Assembly (NCBI GenBank): GCA_902363045.1
Contig: CABIYX010000016.1
Span: forward strand, 1-62,024
Direction of reading: 5' to 3'
DNA: 62,024 nucleotides
Origin: Clostridiales bacterium
GTDB lineage: Bacteria; Bacillota; Clostridia; Oscillospirales; Oscillospiraceae
Shown: in pieces, positions 7,753 through 15,975 of the stretch
Position numbering within the stretch: the first letter of the stretch is position 1
Layout: the number at the start of each line of letters is the position of its first letter
Position numbers and translations under genes: made by a program
The notes under the pieces: generated by a model
Told to the model about the DNA's origin: nothing
What the model saw: the letters and a program-made list of their open reading frames with translations, nothing else
Databases searched by the model: none

Positions 7753-10700
7753 ATGAAGAAAAAGCTCTTGGCAAGCATCCTGACAGTGTGTATGCTGTTG
7801 ACGATGCTGCCAACTGCCGCGTTGGCGGCAGAGGCAGAAGCGGAGCCCGGCACGGAGCAGACAGCTCCGGTCCAGGAGGACGCTGTGACCCAGCCCGAGG
7901 AGGATACCAAGGGAACAGAAGCAGATCCCTACTCACGCGAAGATTTTTCCAAAATGACACGCACGGAGTATATTGCCGCACAGAAGCGCCTTGGAGGCAC
8001 CATGTACGTCAACATTGATGACTATACCTATGAGAAGGACGGCGTACTTGGCAATGGCACAGCGGACAATTCCGACATGGACGAAACAAAGCTGAATTAT
8101 TATGGTGCGCCTGGCGCGAAGAGCGGCGAGTACAGCGATGAGGCGGTTGGCAAGAGTGTCGTTTTTGTCGGCGGCACCATCACCAGCGGCGTCACAGGCT
8201 ATAAAAACATTGACCAAATCGGTACCAGCCTGCTGCTGGCTGTCCCCGCCTACACCGATGTGACGTTCCAGGGGACCACCTTCAATAACGTCATGAGATT
8301 CGACTACCAGCTCTATACCTCTCCTTGGAGCCAGCTGGGCGAGTTGAAATTTGACGATTGTACCTTCAACGGCATCATTGTTGGCGCAACCGCCGCGCAG
8401 ACGCTGACTTTTGACGGCTGCGAGTTCACGGACTTCACCAACACAACCGACCAGAATAACTCCAACCCCACTTGGATCCGTCCTGCCTATGGTAACTGGA
8501 GTGCGGATGACAATGAGGGACAGGGTGACGATTTCCGTTCTCTGACTGAGATCAACTTTATTAACAACACAGTTACCAGCACCCGTCCTGTGAAGTTTGA
8601 ATACATTTCTCAGTGGGACATGACGAGTACTGTTACCGCCACGGATAATTATTTTGATATTAGCGCGCAGGATGGCGATACCAGCACAAAGAATGTCGGA
8701 CTTTATCTTGGGGCACACACAGATAACGACGAATTCAACCTTGTTGCTGAAAATAACAGAAAAAGTGAGGCTACCGCGGCACTTTATACCATTCCGGCAA
8801 ATAAAACATCCCTGCCTGCTGGTTCAACTGTGAAGGACAGAAAGGGCAACGAGATCACCATCACCGATGCGCTTGAGTGGAAGACCGAAAACAAGGTTGA
8901 ACTGAAGACTGAGTATCAGGATTCCGCTGTGGCCGGAATAAACGGTGTGGGTTACGACAGCCTCGATGCCGCCATCACCGCCGCCAAGACAGGCGACACT
9001 ATTACGATTTTGAAGGCGGCAGAGGATGAGAACGGCTATAAGCTCAACGGTAGTTTAACTTACTCCGGCAAGGCCATTACCATTAAGGCGGCGTCCGGTG
9101 TAGATGTCAAGTTTGATATGTCCACTGGGGCAGCACTGCACGGTGCAAAGATCACCTTCGAGGGCGTGACCTTTGAATATAAGACGAACAACAACTATAT
9201 CGGTCTTCAGCATACCGACACGATGGTGTATAACAACTGCGTCTTCAATGGTCAGATGTTCCTGTATGGAGCGTCTGAGACCTTCAATGATTGTACTTTC
9301 AATCAGAACAGCGCTGATGCCTATAATGTCTGGACCTACGGCGCGAAGGAAGTTGAATTCAACGACTGTACATTCAATTGCGCGGGTAAATCCGTCCTTG
9401 TTTACAACGAGGGATCGAATTCTGGAACTGACCTGACGGTTACAGATACCACATTCCATGCGTCCCAGCCCGTGGAGGGCAAGGCTGCGATCGAGATCGA
9501 CACCAGCTTGATGAAGGGACAGACCAAAATCACAGTGGATCAGGCGACCGCAGACAAGATCACTGGTTTTGGTGTTGGCTCCAACAGCGGCAGCAGCCTG
9601 TGGAACGACAAAAAGAACAATGCTCAAAGCGAAAATATCGCCGTCACGGTTGCGGGAGAAGTCGTTTTGGAACCTCAGGTCATCGACTTTGACACCTTTA
9701 TCAAGCGCGTGGAAGCCTCTGAGTATGCGTTCGATGGCACACTTGCGAATGGGAAAAAGCTTACTGTTAAGTGGAGCCCCGAAAGCGGCTGCCTGGGCAA
9801 TAACTGTGGGCAGACGCACGAAGGAATTGAGCACAATAGTGCCGCAAGCAACAGAAATGTCCCCAACAAAGTGAACAGCAACCTTGCACAGTTCTATCTC
9901 GCAAATAACGGCGAGAGCCCGAAAGATGTTGATGTCAAGCTTTCTAATGTGAACTTTGTGTATGAGGCAAAGGATTTTACCCTTTATGGTAATACCAACT
10001 GGAAGGGTGAATACAAAGCAGATGACGTAAGATCCGCCCAGCTTTATCTGATGAACAGCAAGGATACGCTGATTGAAAACTGCACCTTCGATCATGTCGT
10101 ATTTACCAGCTTCAATAACAGCAACGGATCTACCATCATCAAAAACAGCGAGTTTAAGAATATCTACAATTCTTATGCGATCAAGGACCTAGTGGGCAAG
10201 AACGGCATTGAAGTCAGTGGCTGCACCTTTGAAAACTGCGGCGGCGGTATTATGATTGGCCATGATAACGACAACAATGATCCTGTTTCCCAAGTAACGA
10301 TTCAAGACAATACGTTTCAGAATATTGACGTCGCAGGGGAGTGGACCGCGGAAGGGAAAGCAGGTACCCGTGGTATGATCCAGATTGCCAAAGGCGGCGA
10401 TTACACCAACGCTTCTATTATCCTTGATGGCAATACCGCCACCAATTGCGGGCCCATCCTGCGCCAGCTGAATCAGGGAATCGCAGACAATGATGTTTTG
10501 AAGAATAACCTGACAGGTGATTTGACTGGCTTGGGCGGCAAGCTGACCTACACGAGTGACTCGGTGAAGAAGACAGACGAAAACGAACCCGTCCAGCCCA
10601 CAGTCTACACGGTCAAATTTGAGAACGCTGATGTGGCTGAAATGAAGGTAATTGAAGGGACAGAGATCACTCTGCCCACTCCTGGGAATCGGCCCAACTA

Positions 10701-11634
10701 CAAATTTGAAGGCTGGTATGTTGGCAGCACGAAGGTTGGAAGCTCCTACAAGGTGACTGGTGATGTGACCTTTGTTGCAAAGTGGGATTACATTGATGAG
10801 GACGGCGGCTCCTCCTCCGACAACGAGCGCACCTACGCCATCGTCACCGAGGACGACGGACACGGCTCTGTGACCGTCAGCGCGGACGAGGCCTCCGCCG
10901 GAACCCGCATCACCGTCACCGTGAAGCACGACGCGGGCTATGAGCTGGACAAGCTGACCGTCACCGACGCCAAGAACAAGGAGTTGAAGGTCACCAAGCG
11001 GTCCGAGACCACCTACACCTTCCACATGGCGGACAGCAAGGTCACCGTGGAGGCCAGCTTCGCCAAGGATGGGACTGTTCAGCAGCCTGACACCCGCTTT
11101 GACGACGTGGCCAAGAGCGCCTGGTACTACAAGGCGGTGGAGTATGTGGCCGAGAACGGGATCATGTCCGGCGTGTCCGCCCGGGAGTTCGCGCCCAACG
11201 CGGGCTTCAGCCGCGCCATGCTGGCCCAGACTCTGTACGCCATGTCCGGCAAGCCCGCTGTGAAGGCGGAGAGCACCTTCGCCGACGTGGCGGCCAACGC
11301 CTGGTACGCCGACGCGGTGAACTGGGCGGCGGAGAAGGGCTATGTCTCCGGCGTGGGCGACGGGAAGTTTGCCCCCGACGCCTCCGTGACCCGTGAGCAG
11401 ATGGCCCTGATCCTGTACCGCTACGCGGGCAGCCCGGACGCCTCCGGTATGGCGCAGAAGGAGTTCGCTGACAGCAGCAGCGTCAGCGCCTACGCCGTGG
11501 ACGCCATCCGCTGGGCGGTCCATGAGGGCCTGATCTCCGGCATGGAGAACAATACCCTGGCTCCCCAGGGCACTGCCACCCGTGCCCAGGTGGCCCAGAT
11601 CCTGATGAACTTCCATCAGAAGCTGGACAAGTAA
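7753..11634 (+). CDS. Large secreted beta-helix protein with three SLH domains
   Basis: A 1293-aa surface protein. It has a signal peptide (MKKKLLASILTVCML... ending near TAALA), then a long repetitive region (about 130-900) rich in short N/D/T-containing strands such as FDDCTFNG, FNDCTFN and IENCTFDHV, the signature of a right-handed parallel beta-helix. An InlB-like B-repeat (Flg_new, about 950-1016, FEGWYV) and a beta-sandwich segment follow, then three SLH domains (about 1113-1293) that should bind secondary cell-wall polymers. The RBS is AAGGAG. The 3' third from about 10800 is far richer in G+C than the body, suggesting a mosaic gene. It is probably an adhesin or a surface polysaccharide-binding or degrading protein; substrate unknown. 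Confidence 0.88.
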   Translation: MKKKLLASILTVCMLLTMLPTAALAAEAEAEPGTEQTAPVQEDAVTQPEEDTKGTEADPYSREDFSKMTRTEYIAAQKRLGGTMYVNIDDYTYEKDGVLGNGTADNSDMDETKLNYYGAPGAKSGEYSDEAVGKSVVFVGGTITSGVTGYKNIDQIGTSLLLAVPAYTDVTFQGTTFNNVMRFDYQLYTSPWSQLGELKFDDCTFNGIIVGATAAQTLTFDGCEFTDFTNTTDQNNSNPTWIRPAYGNWSADDNEGQGDDFRSLTEINFINNTVTSTRPVKFEYISQWDMTSTVTATDNYFDISAQDGDTSTKNVGLYLGAHTDNDEFNLVAENNRKSEATAALYTIPANKTSLPAGSTVKDRKGNEITITDALEWKTENKVELKTEYQDSAVAGINGVGYDSLDAAITAAKTGDTITILKAAEDENGYKLNGSLTYSGKAITIKAASGVDVKFDMSTGAALHGAKITFEGVTFEYKTNNNYIGLQHTDTMVYNNCVFNGQMFLYGASETFNDCTFNQNSADAYNVWTYGAKEVEFNDCTFNCAGKSVLVYNEGSNSGTDLTVTDTTFHASQPVEGKAAIEIDTSLMKGQTKITVDQATADKITGFGVGSNSGSSLWNDKKNNAQSENIAVTVAGEVVLEPQVIDFDTFIKRVEASEYAFDGTLANGKKLTVKWSPESGCLGNNCGQTHEGIEHNSAASNRNVPNKVNSNLAQFYLANNGESPKDVDVKLSNVNFVYEAKDFTLYGNTNWKGEYKADDVRSAQLYLMNSKDTLIENCTFDHVVFTSFNNSNGSTIIKNSEFKNIYNSYAIKDLVGKNGIEVSGCTFENCGGGIMIGHDNDNNDPVSQVTIQDNTFQNIDVAGEWTAEGKAGTRGMIQIAKGGDYTNASIILDGNTATNCGPILRQLNQGIADNDVLKNNLTGDLTGLGGKLTYTSDSVKKTDENEPVQPTVYTVKFENADVAEMKVIEGTEITLPTPGNRPNYKFEGWYVGSTKVGSSYKVTGDVTFVAKWDYIDEDGGSSSDNERTYAIVTEDDGHGSVTVSADEASAGTRITVTVKHDAGYELDKLTVTDAKNKELKVTKRSETTYTFHMADSKVTVEASFAKDGTVQQPDTRFDDVAKSAWYYKAVEYVAENGIMSGVSAREFAPNAGFSRAMLAQTLYAMSGKPAVKAESTFADVAANAWYADAVNWAAEKGYVSGVGDGKFAPDASVTREQMALILYRYAGSPDASGMAQKEFADSSSVSAYAVDAIRWAVHEGLISGMENNTLAPQGTATRAQVAQILMNFHQKLDK

Positions 11635-11676
11635 ACAGATACGCTCCGCCCCCGTGGGGGATGGAGAGAAGCAAAA

Positions 11677-11707
11677 GCAGCGCCCCGCCGGACCGGCGGG
11701 GCGCTGC
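11677..11707. terminator. Bidirectional terminator hairpin
   Basis: A perfect 13-bp GC-rich stem (11677-11689 with 11695-11707) lies between the convergent SLH and XRE genes. The T-tracts are weak on both strands. Confidence 0.65.
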
Positions 11708-11739
11708 TGCGTCTGAGGGGGGACCTGCTGCTCCCCGGC

Positions 11740-12507
11740 TTACCAGTGCCGGGCCAGGAAGATCAGGAGCTCCTGGAAAACCCGAGGTACACCGGCGGCC
11801 GCCTGCCGGATGGCCGCGGACACCGCCGCCGGGTCAGAGCCCAGGCCAAAGGTGAGGGATCCCTCCGCCGTCTGCCCGATGGCCAGAGGGGCGGAGGCCG
11901 CGCCTCCAATGGCGATTTTTGAGGCGGCAGCCGCGCCCCCGGCCGCGTATACCCCGAAGGCACAACCGCCCAGGGAGAAGAAACCGGCCGCCACCCCGCC
12001 GAAGGCCAGCAGACCCAGGGCGAGCCCGCCGACAGCGAGGGCGCCCACCGCCCATCCCCCCAGGGAGAACAGCAGTCCCAGGGACGGCCCTCCAACGCTG
12101 ACCAGACCGAAGGAGAAGCCGCCGATGGCGAGGACCCCCACGGCGCAATTCCCGATGGCTATGATCCCCCGGGCGGTGCAAAGCCCCCGCTCCCCCAGCC
12201 GGATGTGGATCAGGGGGAGGCCGAAGAAAGTTTGGGGGCTTTTGTACTCATAGTGCCAGCGGGAGTAGTAGTTGTTGATGATGGTGGCGGCTGGAGGAGG
12301 AGCAGACCGCTCCTCGCCGGTCACCAGATAGTCCAGACTCACATTGAAATACCGGGCCAGGGCGGCCAGGTTGTCCATGTCGGGCCGTGAGGAGCCGGAT
12401 TCCCACTTCTGGACGGCCTGGCGGGTGACTCCCAGCAGGCTGGCCAGCCCCTCCTGGCTCAGACCGGACTGCTTTCTCAGCTCATAGAGCCGCTGTTGAA
12501 ATTCCAT
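11740..12507 (-). CDS. XRE-family regulator with a C-terminal GG-repeat tail
   Basis: A 255-aa protein. Residues 1-65 are a Cro/C1-type helix-turn-helix (LRKQSGLSQEGLASLLGV, RQAVQKWESG). After a linker with IINNYYSRWHYEY, the remainder is about 120 hydrophobic residues in which GG pairs recur every 10-11 positions (IGGFSFG, VGGPSLG, LGGWAVG, VGGLALG, FGGVAAG, LGGCAFG). This could be a glycine-zipper membrane region or a small beta-solenoid. The start at 12507 has an AGGAGG site. A dyad at 12629-12641 may be its own operator. Target genes are unknown; the closest neighbours are the gtr cassette and the SLH protein. Confidence 0.85.
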   Translation of the reverse strand: MEFQQRLYELRKQSGLSQEGLASLLGVTRQAVQKWESGSSRPDMDNLAALARYFNVSLDYLVTGEERSAPPPAATIINNYYSRWHYEYKSPQTFFGLPLIHIRLGERGLCTARGIIAIGNCAVGVLAIGGFSFGLVSVGGPSLGLLFSLGGWAVGALAVGGLALGLLAFGGVAAGFFSLGGCAFGVYAAGGAAAASKIAIGGAASAPLAIGQTAEGSLTFGLGSDPAAVSAAIRQAAAGVPRVFQELLIFLARHW

Positions 12508-12628
12508 GGAAAAGACCTCCTGTTTGCATCTGCGCGGGGGCATACCGGAACTGGGCTGCGCTCCTTTCGCAGGGAGAAGGATAGCAAAAAAGGGCCTGCA
12601 ACGCAACCAAAAGTGGGATACAATTTGA

Positions 12629-12641
12629 CAACCGCTGGTTG
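12629..12641. promoter_or_regulatory. Candidate operator dyad upstream of the XRE gene
   Basis: A perfect inverted repeat CAACC-GCT-GGTTG, with another CAACC half-site at about 12604. It overlaps a minus-strand TTGCAA that could be the -35 of the XRE gene. Autoregulation is inferred. Confidence 0.45.
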
Positions 12642-12680
12642 CAAAGAGAGAAAAACGCAGATTTGACTGGAAAAGGGCCG

Positions 12681-12730
12681 GATTCAAAAATATCCAAAGG
12701 GAGCCGGGGGCGGTCTCCCTTTGGATATTT
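12681..12730 (-). terminator. Terminator of the gtr operon
   Basis: A perfect 16-bp stem (12688-12703 with 12715-12730, 11-nt loop) directly after the GtrA stop, followed on the minus strand by TTTTTGAATC. Confidence 0.9.
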
Positions 12731-12732
12731 GC

Positions 12733-13173
12733 TTATCGGCTGCGGAAGGCGAAAAAGCGCTGGCCGAAGTAGTTGAGCAGAACAAACAGGCCGGAGCCCG
12801 CCAGCATGGACAGGTTGCCCTGGAGCTGTGAGCTCCACACGGTTCCGGACAGCAGCCAGACGGTGGCCGGCTTGGCCAGACCGTAGGCCAGGGCCCAGCA
12901 TACGGCGATGTTCACCGCAAAACGGAGCACCACACCGGCCCCGCGCTCCTCATTGCGGAAGGTGAAGTGCTTATTGAGAAAGAAGCTGACCACACTGCCC
13001 ACTACATAGTTGGCGGCGGAGGAGATCCAGTAGCCCAGGTCCCCCCAGGTGTGGAGCCCGGCCAGATTGTACAGGCCGAACATGATCCCATAACCCACAG
13101 CGGTGTTGACCACCCCCACCAGCAAAAAGCGGAAGAGGGTGGGGTCCAGAAGCTGCTTGAGTTTATTCTTCAT
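12733..13173 (-). CDS. GtrA family membrane protein (lipid-linked sugar flippase)
   Basis: A 146-aa protein with four predicted membrane helices and the GtrA pattern (FRFLLVGVVNTAVGYGIMF near the N-terminus, FFLNKHFTF mid-protein, FAFR at the C-terminus). GtrA proteins are thought to move undecaprenyl-phosphate-linked sugars across the membrane. The start at 13173 has GGAGG upstream and overlaps the end of the glycosyltransferase gene by 11 nt, so the two are probably translationally coupled. It is the last gene of a GtrII-GT2-GtrA cassette. Confidence 0.9.
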   Translation of the reverse strand: MKNKLKQLLDPTLFRFLLVGVVNTAVGYGIMFGLYNLAGLHTWGDLGYWISSAANYVVGSVVSFFLNKHFTFRNEERGAGVVLRFAVNIAVCWALAYGLAKPATVWLLSGTVWSSQLQGNLSMLAGSGLFVLLNYFGQRFFAFRSR

Positions 13174-14119
13174 CCCGGCGGCCTCCGCACTCGTCGGCCA
13201 CGATGTACCGGGGCCGGTCCTTGATCTCCTCATAGATCTTGGCAATGTAGTAGCCGATGATGCCCAGGCAGATCATCAGCACGCTGCCGATGAGGAGAAG
13301 CAGGAGGATCACCGTGGTGAAGCCCTCCAGGGCCTGCCCGTTCAGCTTCTGCCACAGGGAGTGGGTGCCCAGCACCAGGGAGGAGAAAAATACCAGCACC
13401 CCCAGCAAGGTGACCAGCTGGAGGGGGGCGGTAGAGAAGGAGGCCAGGTTGGTAATGGCATAGCGGGTGAGGCTGCGGATGGACCACTTGGAGGAGCCGG
13501 CGGCCCGGGGCTGTACTTCAAATTCCACCTGAGTGGTATCAAAGCCGATCCAGGAGGACAGGGCCCGAAAGAAGGCGTTTTTCTCCCGCATGGCGATGAG
13601 CACATCCACCGCCCGTCGGTCCAGCAGCTTGAAGTCAGAGGCACGGGACATATCGATGCGGGTGGCCCCGCTGAGAAAGCGATAGAAGGTCCGGGCGGCT
13701 AGGGTGTGGACGGGATTTTCCCGGCCGCGGCTGACCTTGATGCCCTCCACCACCTGCCAGCCCTCCTGCCAGAGACGGTACATCTCCAAAATCTTCTCCG
13801 GCGGGTGCTGGAGGTCACAGTCCAGGACCACGCAGCACGCGCCCCGGGCCTGGGCCAATCCGGCGAAGATGGCGGCCTCTTTGCCGAAGTTCCGGGAGAA
13901 GCGGATGCCGCGCACCCGGGGATCCTGTTCGGCGGCCTTTTGAATGGCCTGCCAGGTGTGGTCCCGGGAGCCGTCGTTGACAAAGAGCAGCTCATAGGGG
14001 ATGTCCGCCTCCGCCAGCAGGCCGCCGATGGTCCGGGCGGCCAGGGGGACGGACTCCTCCTCATTATAAGCGGGCAGCACCACGGACAGAAGTCCGGTGC
14101 GGGGGGTTACAGCTTCCAT
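13163..14119 (-). CDS. GT2 glycosyltransferase, GtrB/DPM-like with two C-terminal TM helices
   Basis: A 318-aa family-2 glycosyltransferase that should load a sugar (often glucose) from a nucleotide donor onto undecaprenyl phosphate. Visible motifs are VVLPAYNEEESV, FVNDGSRDHT, VLDCDLQHPPE and SRASDFKLLDRR, followed by two C-terminal membrane segments (about 230-300), as in GtrB, CsbB and YfdH. The start (14119) follows AGGAG and sits 4 bp after the GtrII stop. Together with GtrA it should form the donor-supply half of a cell-surface polysaccharide glucosylation system. Confidence 0.92.
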   Translation of the reverse strand: MEAVTPRTGLLSVVLPAYNEEESVPLAARTIGGLLAEADIPYELLFVNDGSRDHTWQAIQKAAEQDPRVRGIRFSRNFGKEAAIFAGLAQARGACCVVLDCDLQHPPEKILEMYRLWQEGWQVVEGIKVSRGRENPVHTLAARTFYRFLSGATRIDMSRASDFKLLDRRAVDVLIAMREKNAFFRALSSWIGFDTTQVEFEVQPRAAGSSKWSIRSLTRYAITNLASFSTAPLQLVTLLGVLVFFSSLVLGTHSLWQKLNGQALEGFTTVILLLLLIGSVLMICLGIIGYYIAKIYEEIKDRPRYIVADECGGRRDEE

Positions 14120-14123
14120 GGGA

Positions 14124-15728
14124 TCAGCTCCTGTTTTCGTATGCCAGCTCATAATCGCTCTTGGGAGTGTACTCCTTCTGGATCTTGACCACGATCCGAC
14201 CGTCAATGCGCTGTACGCTGCCGTCGGCGGGGTAGAGGGGCATTTTGCGGAAGGCGGCGGACTGGGAGACAGACTTCATGGTCTCCTCGTCGGGCTCCTC
14301 CAGGGGGACGTTGAGCCAGTCGTTGAGATAGTAATAGATGTGCTTGTTCAGCGGGGCCACGGTGTCCGTGGGGACGCTGTAATGGTCCACCAGGGCGTAG
14401 CTCTCGATGGAGGAATAGATCCGGTCGGTGGGGAAGGAACCGATGATGACGACCTCCTCACCGCCGGTGTAGCCGGGGCAGCTCTCGATGCGGGAGAGCA
14501 GGCGGGTGGCATAGCTGAGGGTGGCCCGGTGGGCCTGGGCGGAGGCGGTATAGAGCAGATTGTTGATGTTGGCCCCATAGAGGCACAGGCAGACCAGACA
14601 GCCCGCCACCGCCCAGGAGCCGGCCGCGGTCCCGCGGGGGCGGGGGAGAAGGCTCAGACCCAGGTCGGCGGCCAGGACAACCGCCAGATAGATGGAGACA
14701 TAGGCGTACTTCATAATGGGGGTGGCGTCGGAGAAGGGGGCGATGATCTGGGCAAAGCCCGCCGCCAGAGGGAGAAGGGCTGCCATGACCAGCATACCCA
14801 CAGGCCGCCAGGGCTGCTTCCACAGGGAGCGGCGGGTGAGGGCGGTAAAGCAGAACAGCGCGCCCAGGGCCAGCGCCAGCAGATCCAGCAGCACCAGCAC
14901 CGGGGTGGTGAAGGGGCTGGAGGAGCCGGGCAGGAAGAAGAACACCAGGACCTGCTTGTAGGCGGAGAGGATCAGGCGGGGCAGCTGGGCGATGGGATAG
15001 CCGCCGCCGGCCTGGCTCATGCCCAGATAGCTGAGCAGCTCCAGCCCCTTGACAGAGAGAAACAGCTGGAGCAGGCCGTAGTACAGGGCGGCCCCGGCGG
15101 CCAGCACGCCCATCAGGTGCAGGCCCAGGCGGAGGGTGCCCTTCCAGTTGGCCCGGTGGTCCAGGCACGCCCGGAGCACCGCCAGCACGGACAGGGAGAC
15201 GGCCACCGCGGCGTAGGCCTGATAGATCCCCATGGACAGGGCCAAAAGGAGGCAGGCCGCAAGGCTGCGGGGCCAGCCGCCCTTCTGCGCCAGCCAGACT
15301 GACAGCACCGCCAGCAGGATGGCCAGGCAATAGGCGGAGGCGGTGAACATATAGAGGAAGGTGTATCCCAGACAGGGGAAGGCGGCCATCAGTACGCCGG
15401 CCAGGGCGGATAAGGTGCGGCTGTGCAGCCCCAGGATCAGAACAGCGGCGGCCGCCGCCAGGGAGAGAAACACCATGGACAGAAAGCCGATGAGGGCTGG
15501 CATCTGAGTAAAACCGTTGAGGGCGGAGGCATAGTGGAGAAACCACCGGCCGGATACGGTCATCTGCTGGGGATCAAACACCCGGCTGAGACCATCTGAG
15601 TTGGGGATCAGGTTGGTAAGGGCGAAGAGATGGATGAGATAGCCTGACAGAAAGCAGGACAGGAACGCGGCCCACGCGGTGGCGGGGATCCGCTGGCGCA
15701 GGCGGGCGGCAACGCGGTCAAGGGGCAT
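14124..15728 (-). CDS. GtrII-like polytopic glucosyltransferase
   Basis: A 534-aa protein with about eleven hydrophobic helices and an extracytoplasmic C-terminal domain. The N-terminus (FLSGYLIHLFALTNLIPNSD) and the SGRWFLHY segment match the GtrII family, which transfers glucose from the lipid carrier onto an O-antigen or other surface polymer. In this Gram-positive setting the acceptor is probably a wall teichoic acid or secondary cell-wall polysaccharide. It is first in the three-gene operon, with AGGAGG before the start and a promoter at 15797-15825. Confidence 0.82.
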   Translation of the reverse strand: MPLDRVAARLRQRIPATAWAAFLSCFLSGYLIHLFALTNLIPNSDGLSRVFDPQQMTVSGRWFLHYASALNGFTQMPALIGFLSMVFLSLAAAAAVLILGLHSRTLSALAGVLMAAFPCLGYTFLYMFTASAYCLAILLAVLSVWLAQKGGWPRSLAACLLLALSMGIYQAYAAVAVSLSVLAVLRACLDHRANWKGTLRLGLHLMGVLAAGAALYYGLLQLFLSVKGLELLSYLGMSQAGGGYPIAQLPRLILSAYKQVLVFFFLPGSSSPFTTPVLVLLDLLALALGALFCFTALTRRSLWKQPWRPVGMLVMAALLPLAAGFAQIIAPFSDATPIMKYAYVSIYLAVVLAADLGLSLLPRPRGTAAGSWAVAGCLVCLCLYGANINNLLYTASAQAHRATLSYATRLLSRIESCPGYTGGEEVVIIGSFPTDRIYSSIESYALVDHYSVPTDTVAPLNKHIYYYLNDWLNVPLEEPDEETMKSVSQSAAFRKMPLYPADGSVQRIDGRIVVKIQKEYTPKSDYELAYENRS

Positions 15729-15796
15729 ACAAGGGACCTCCTAAGCAGTGTGAACCGCGCCGCCGGTCGCGGCGCGGCCTTTCAATATCTTCTGTT

Positions 15797-15825
15797 ATTG
15801 TAGGCTATTTCCACCGTATTTGCAA
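15797..15825 (-). promoter_or_regulatory. Promoter of the gtr cassette
   Basis: Minus strand: TTGCAA (15820-15825), 17-bp spacer, TACAAT (15797-15802). Confidence 0.75.
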
Positions 15826-15885
15826 GTAAAACCGACGGACAGCCGCCGGAGGGGGCGGGAGAGGGAAAAGGAACCGGATTTTGGG

Positions 15886-15914
15886 TTGAAATCCGGGAAA
15901 GGCTATTGTACAAT
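15886..15914 (+). promoter_or_regulatory. Promoter of the DUF512-der-plsY transcript
   Basis: TTGAAA (15886-15891), 17-bp spacer, TACAAT (15909-15914). It is divergent from the gtr promoter 60 bp away. Confidence 0.8.
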
Positions 15915-15975
15915 AAAGGAAACCATGTAAGATGGGGGCGGTGTGCGCGGCGTCCCCCTGAGAGGAGGCGGAGGG

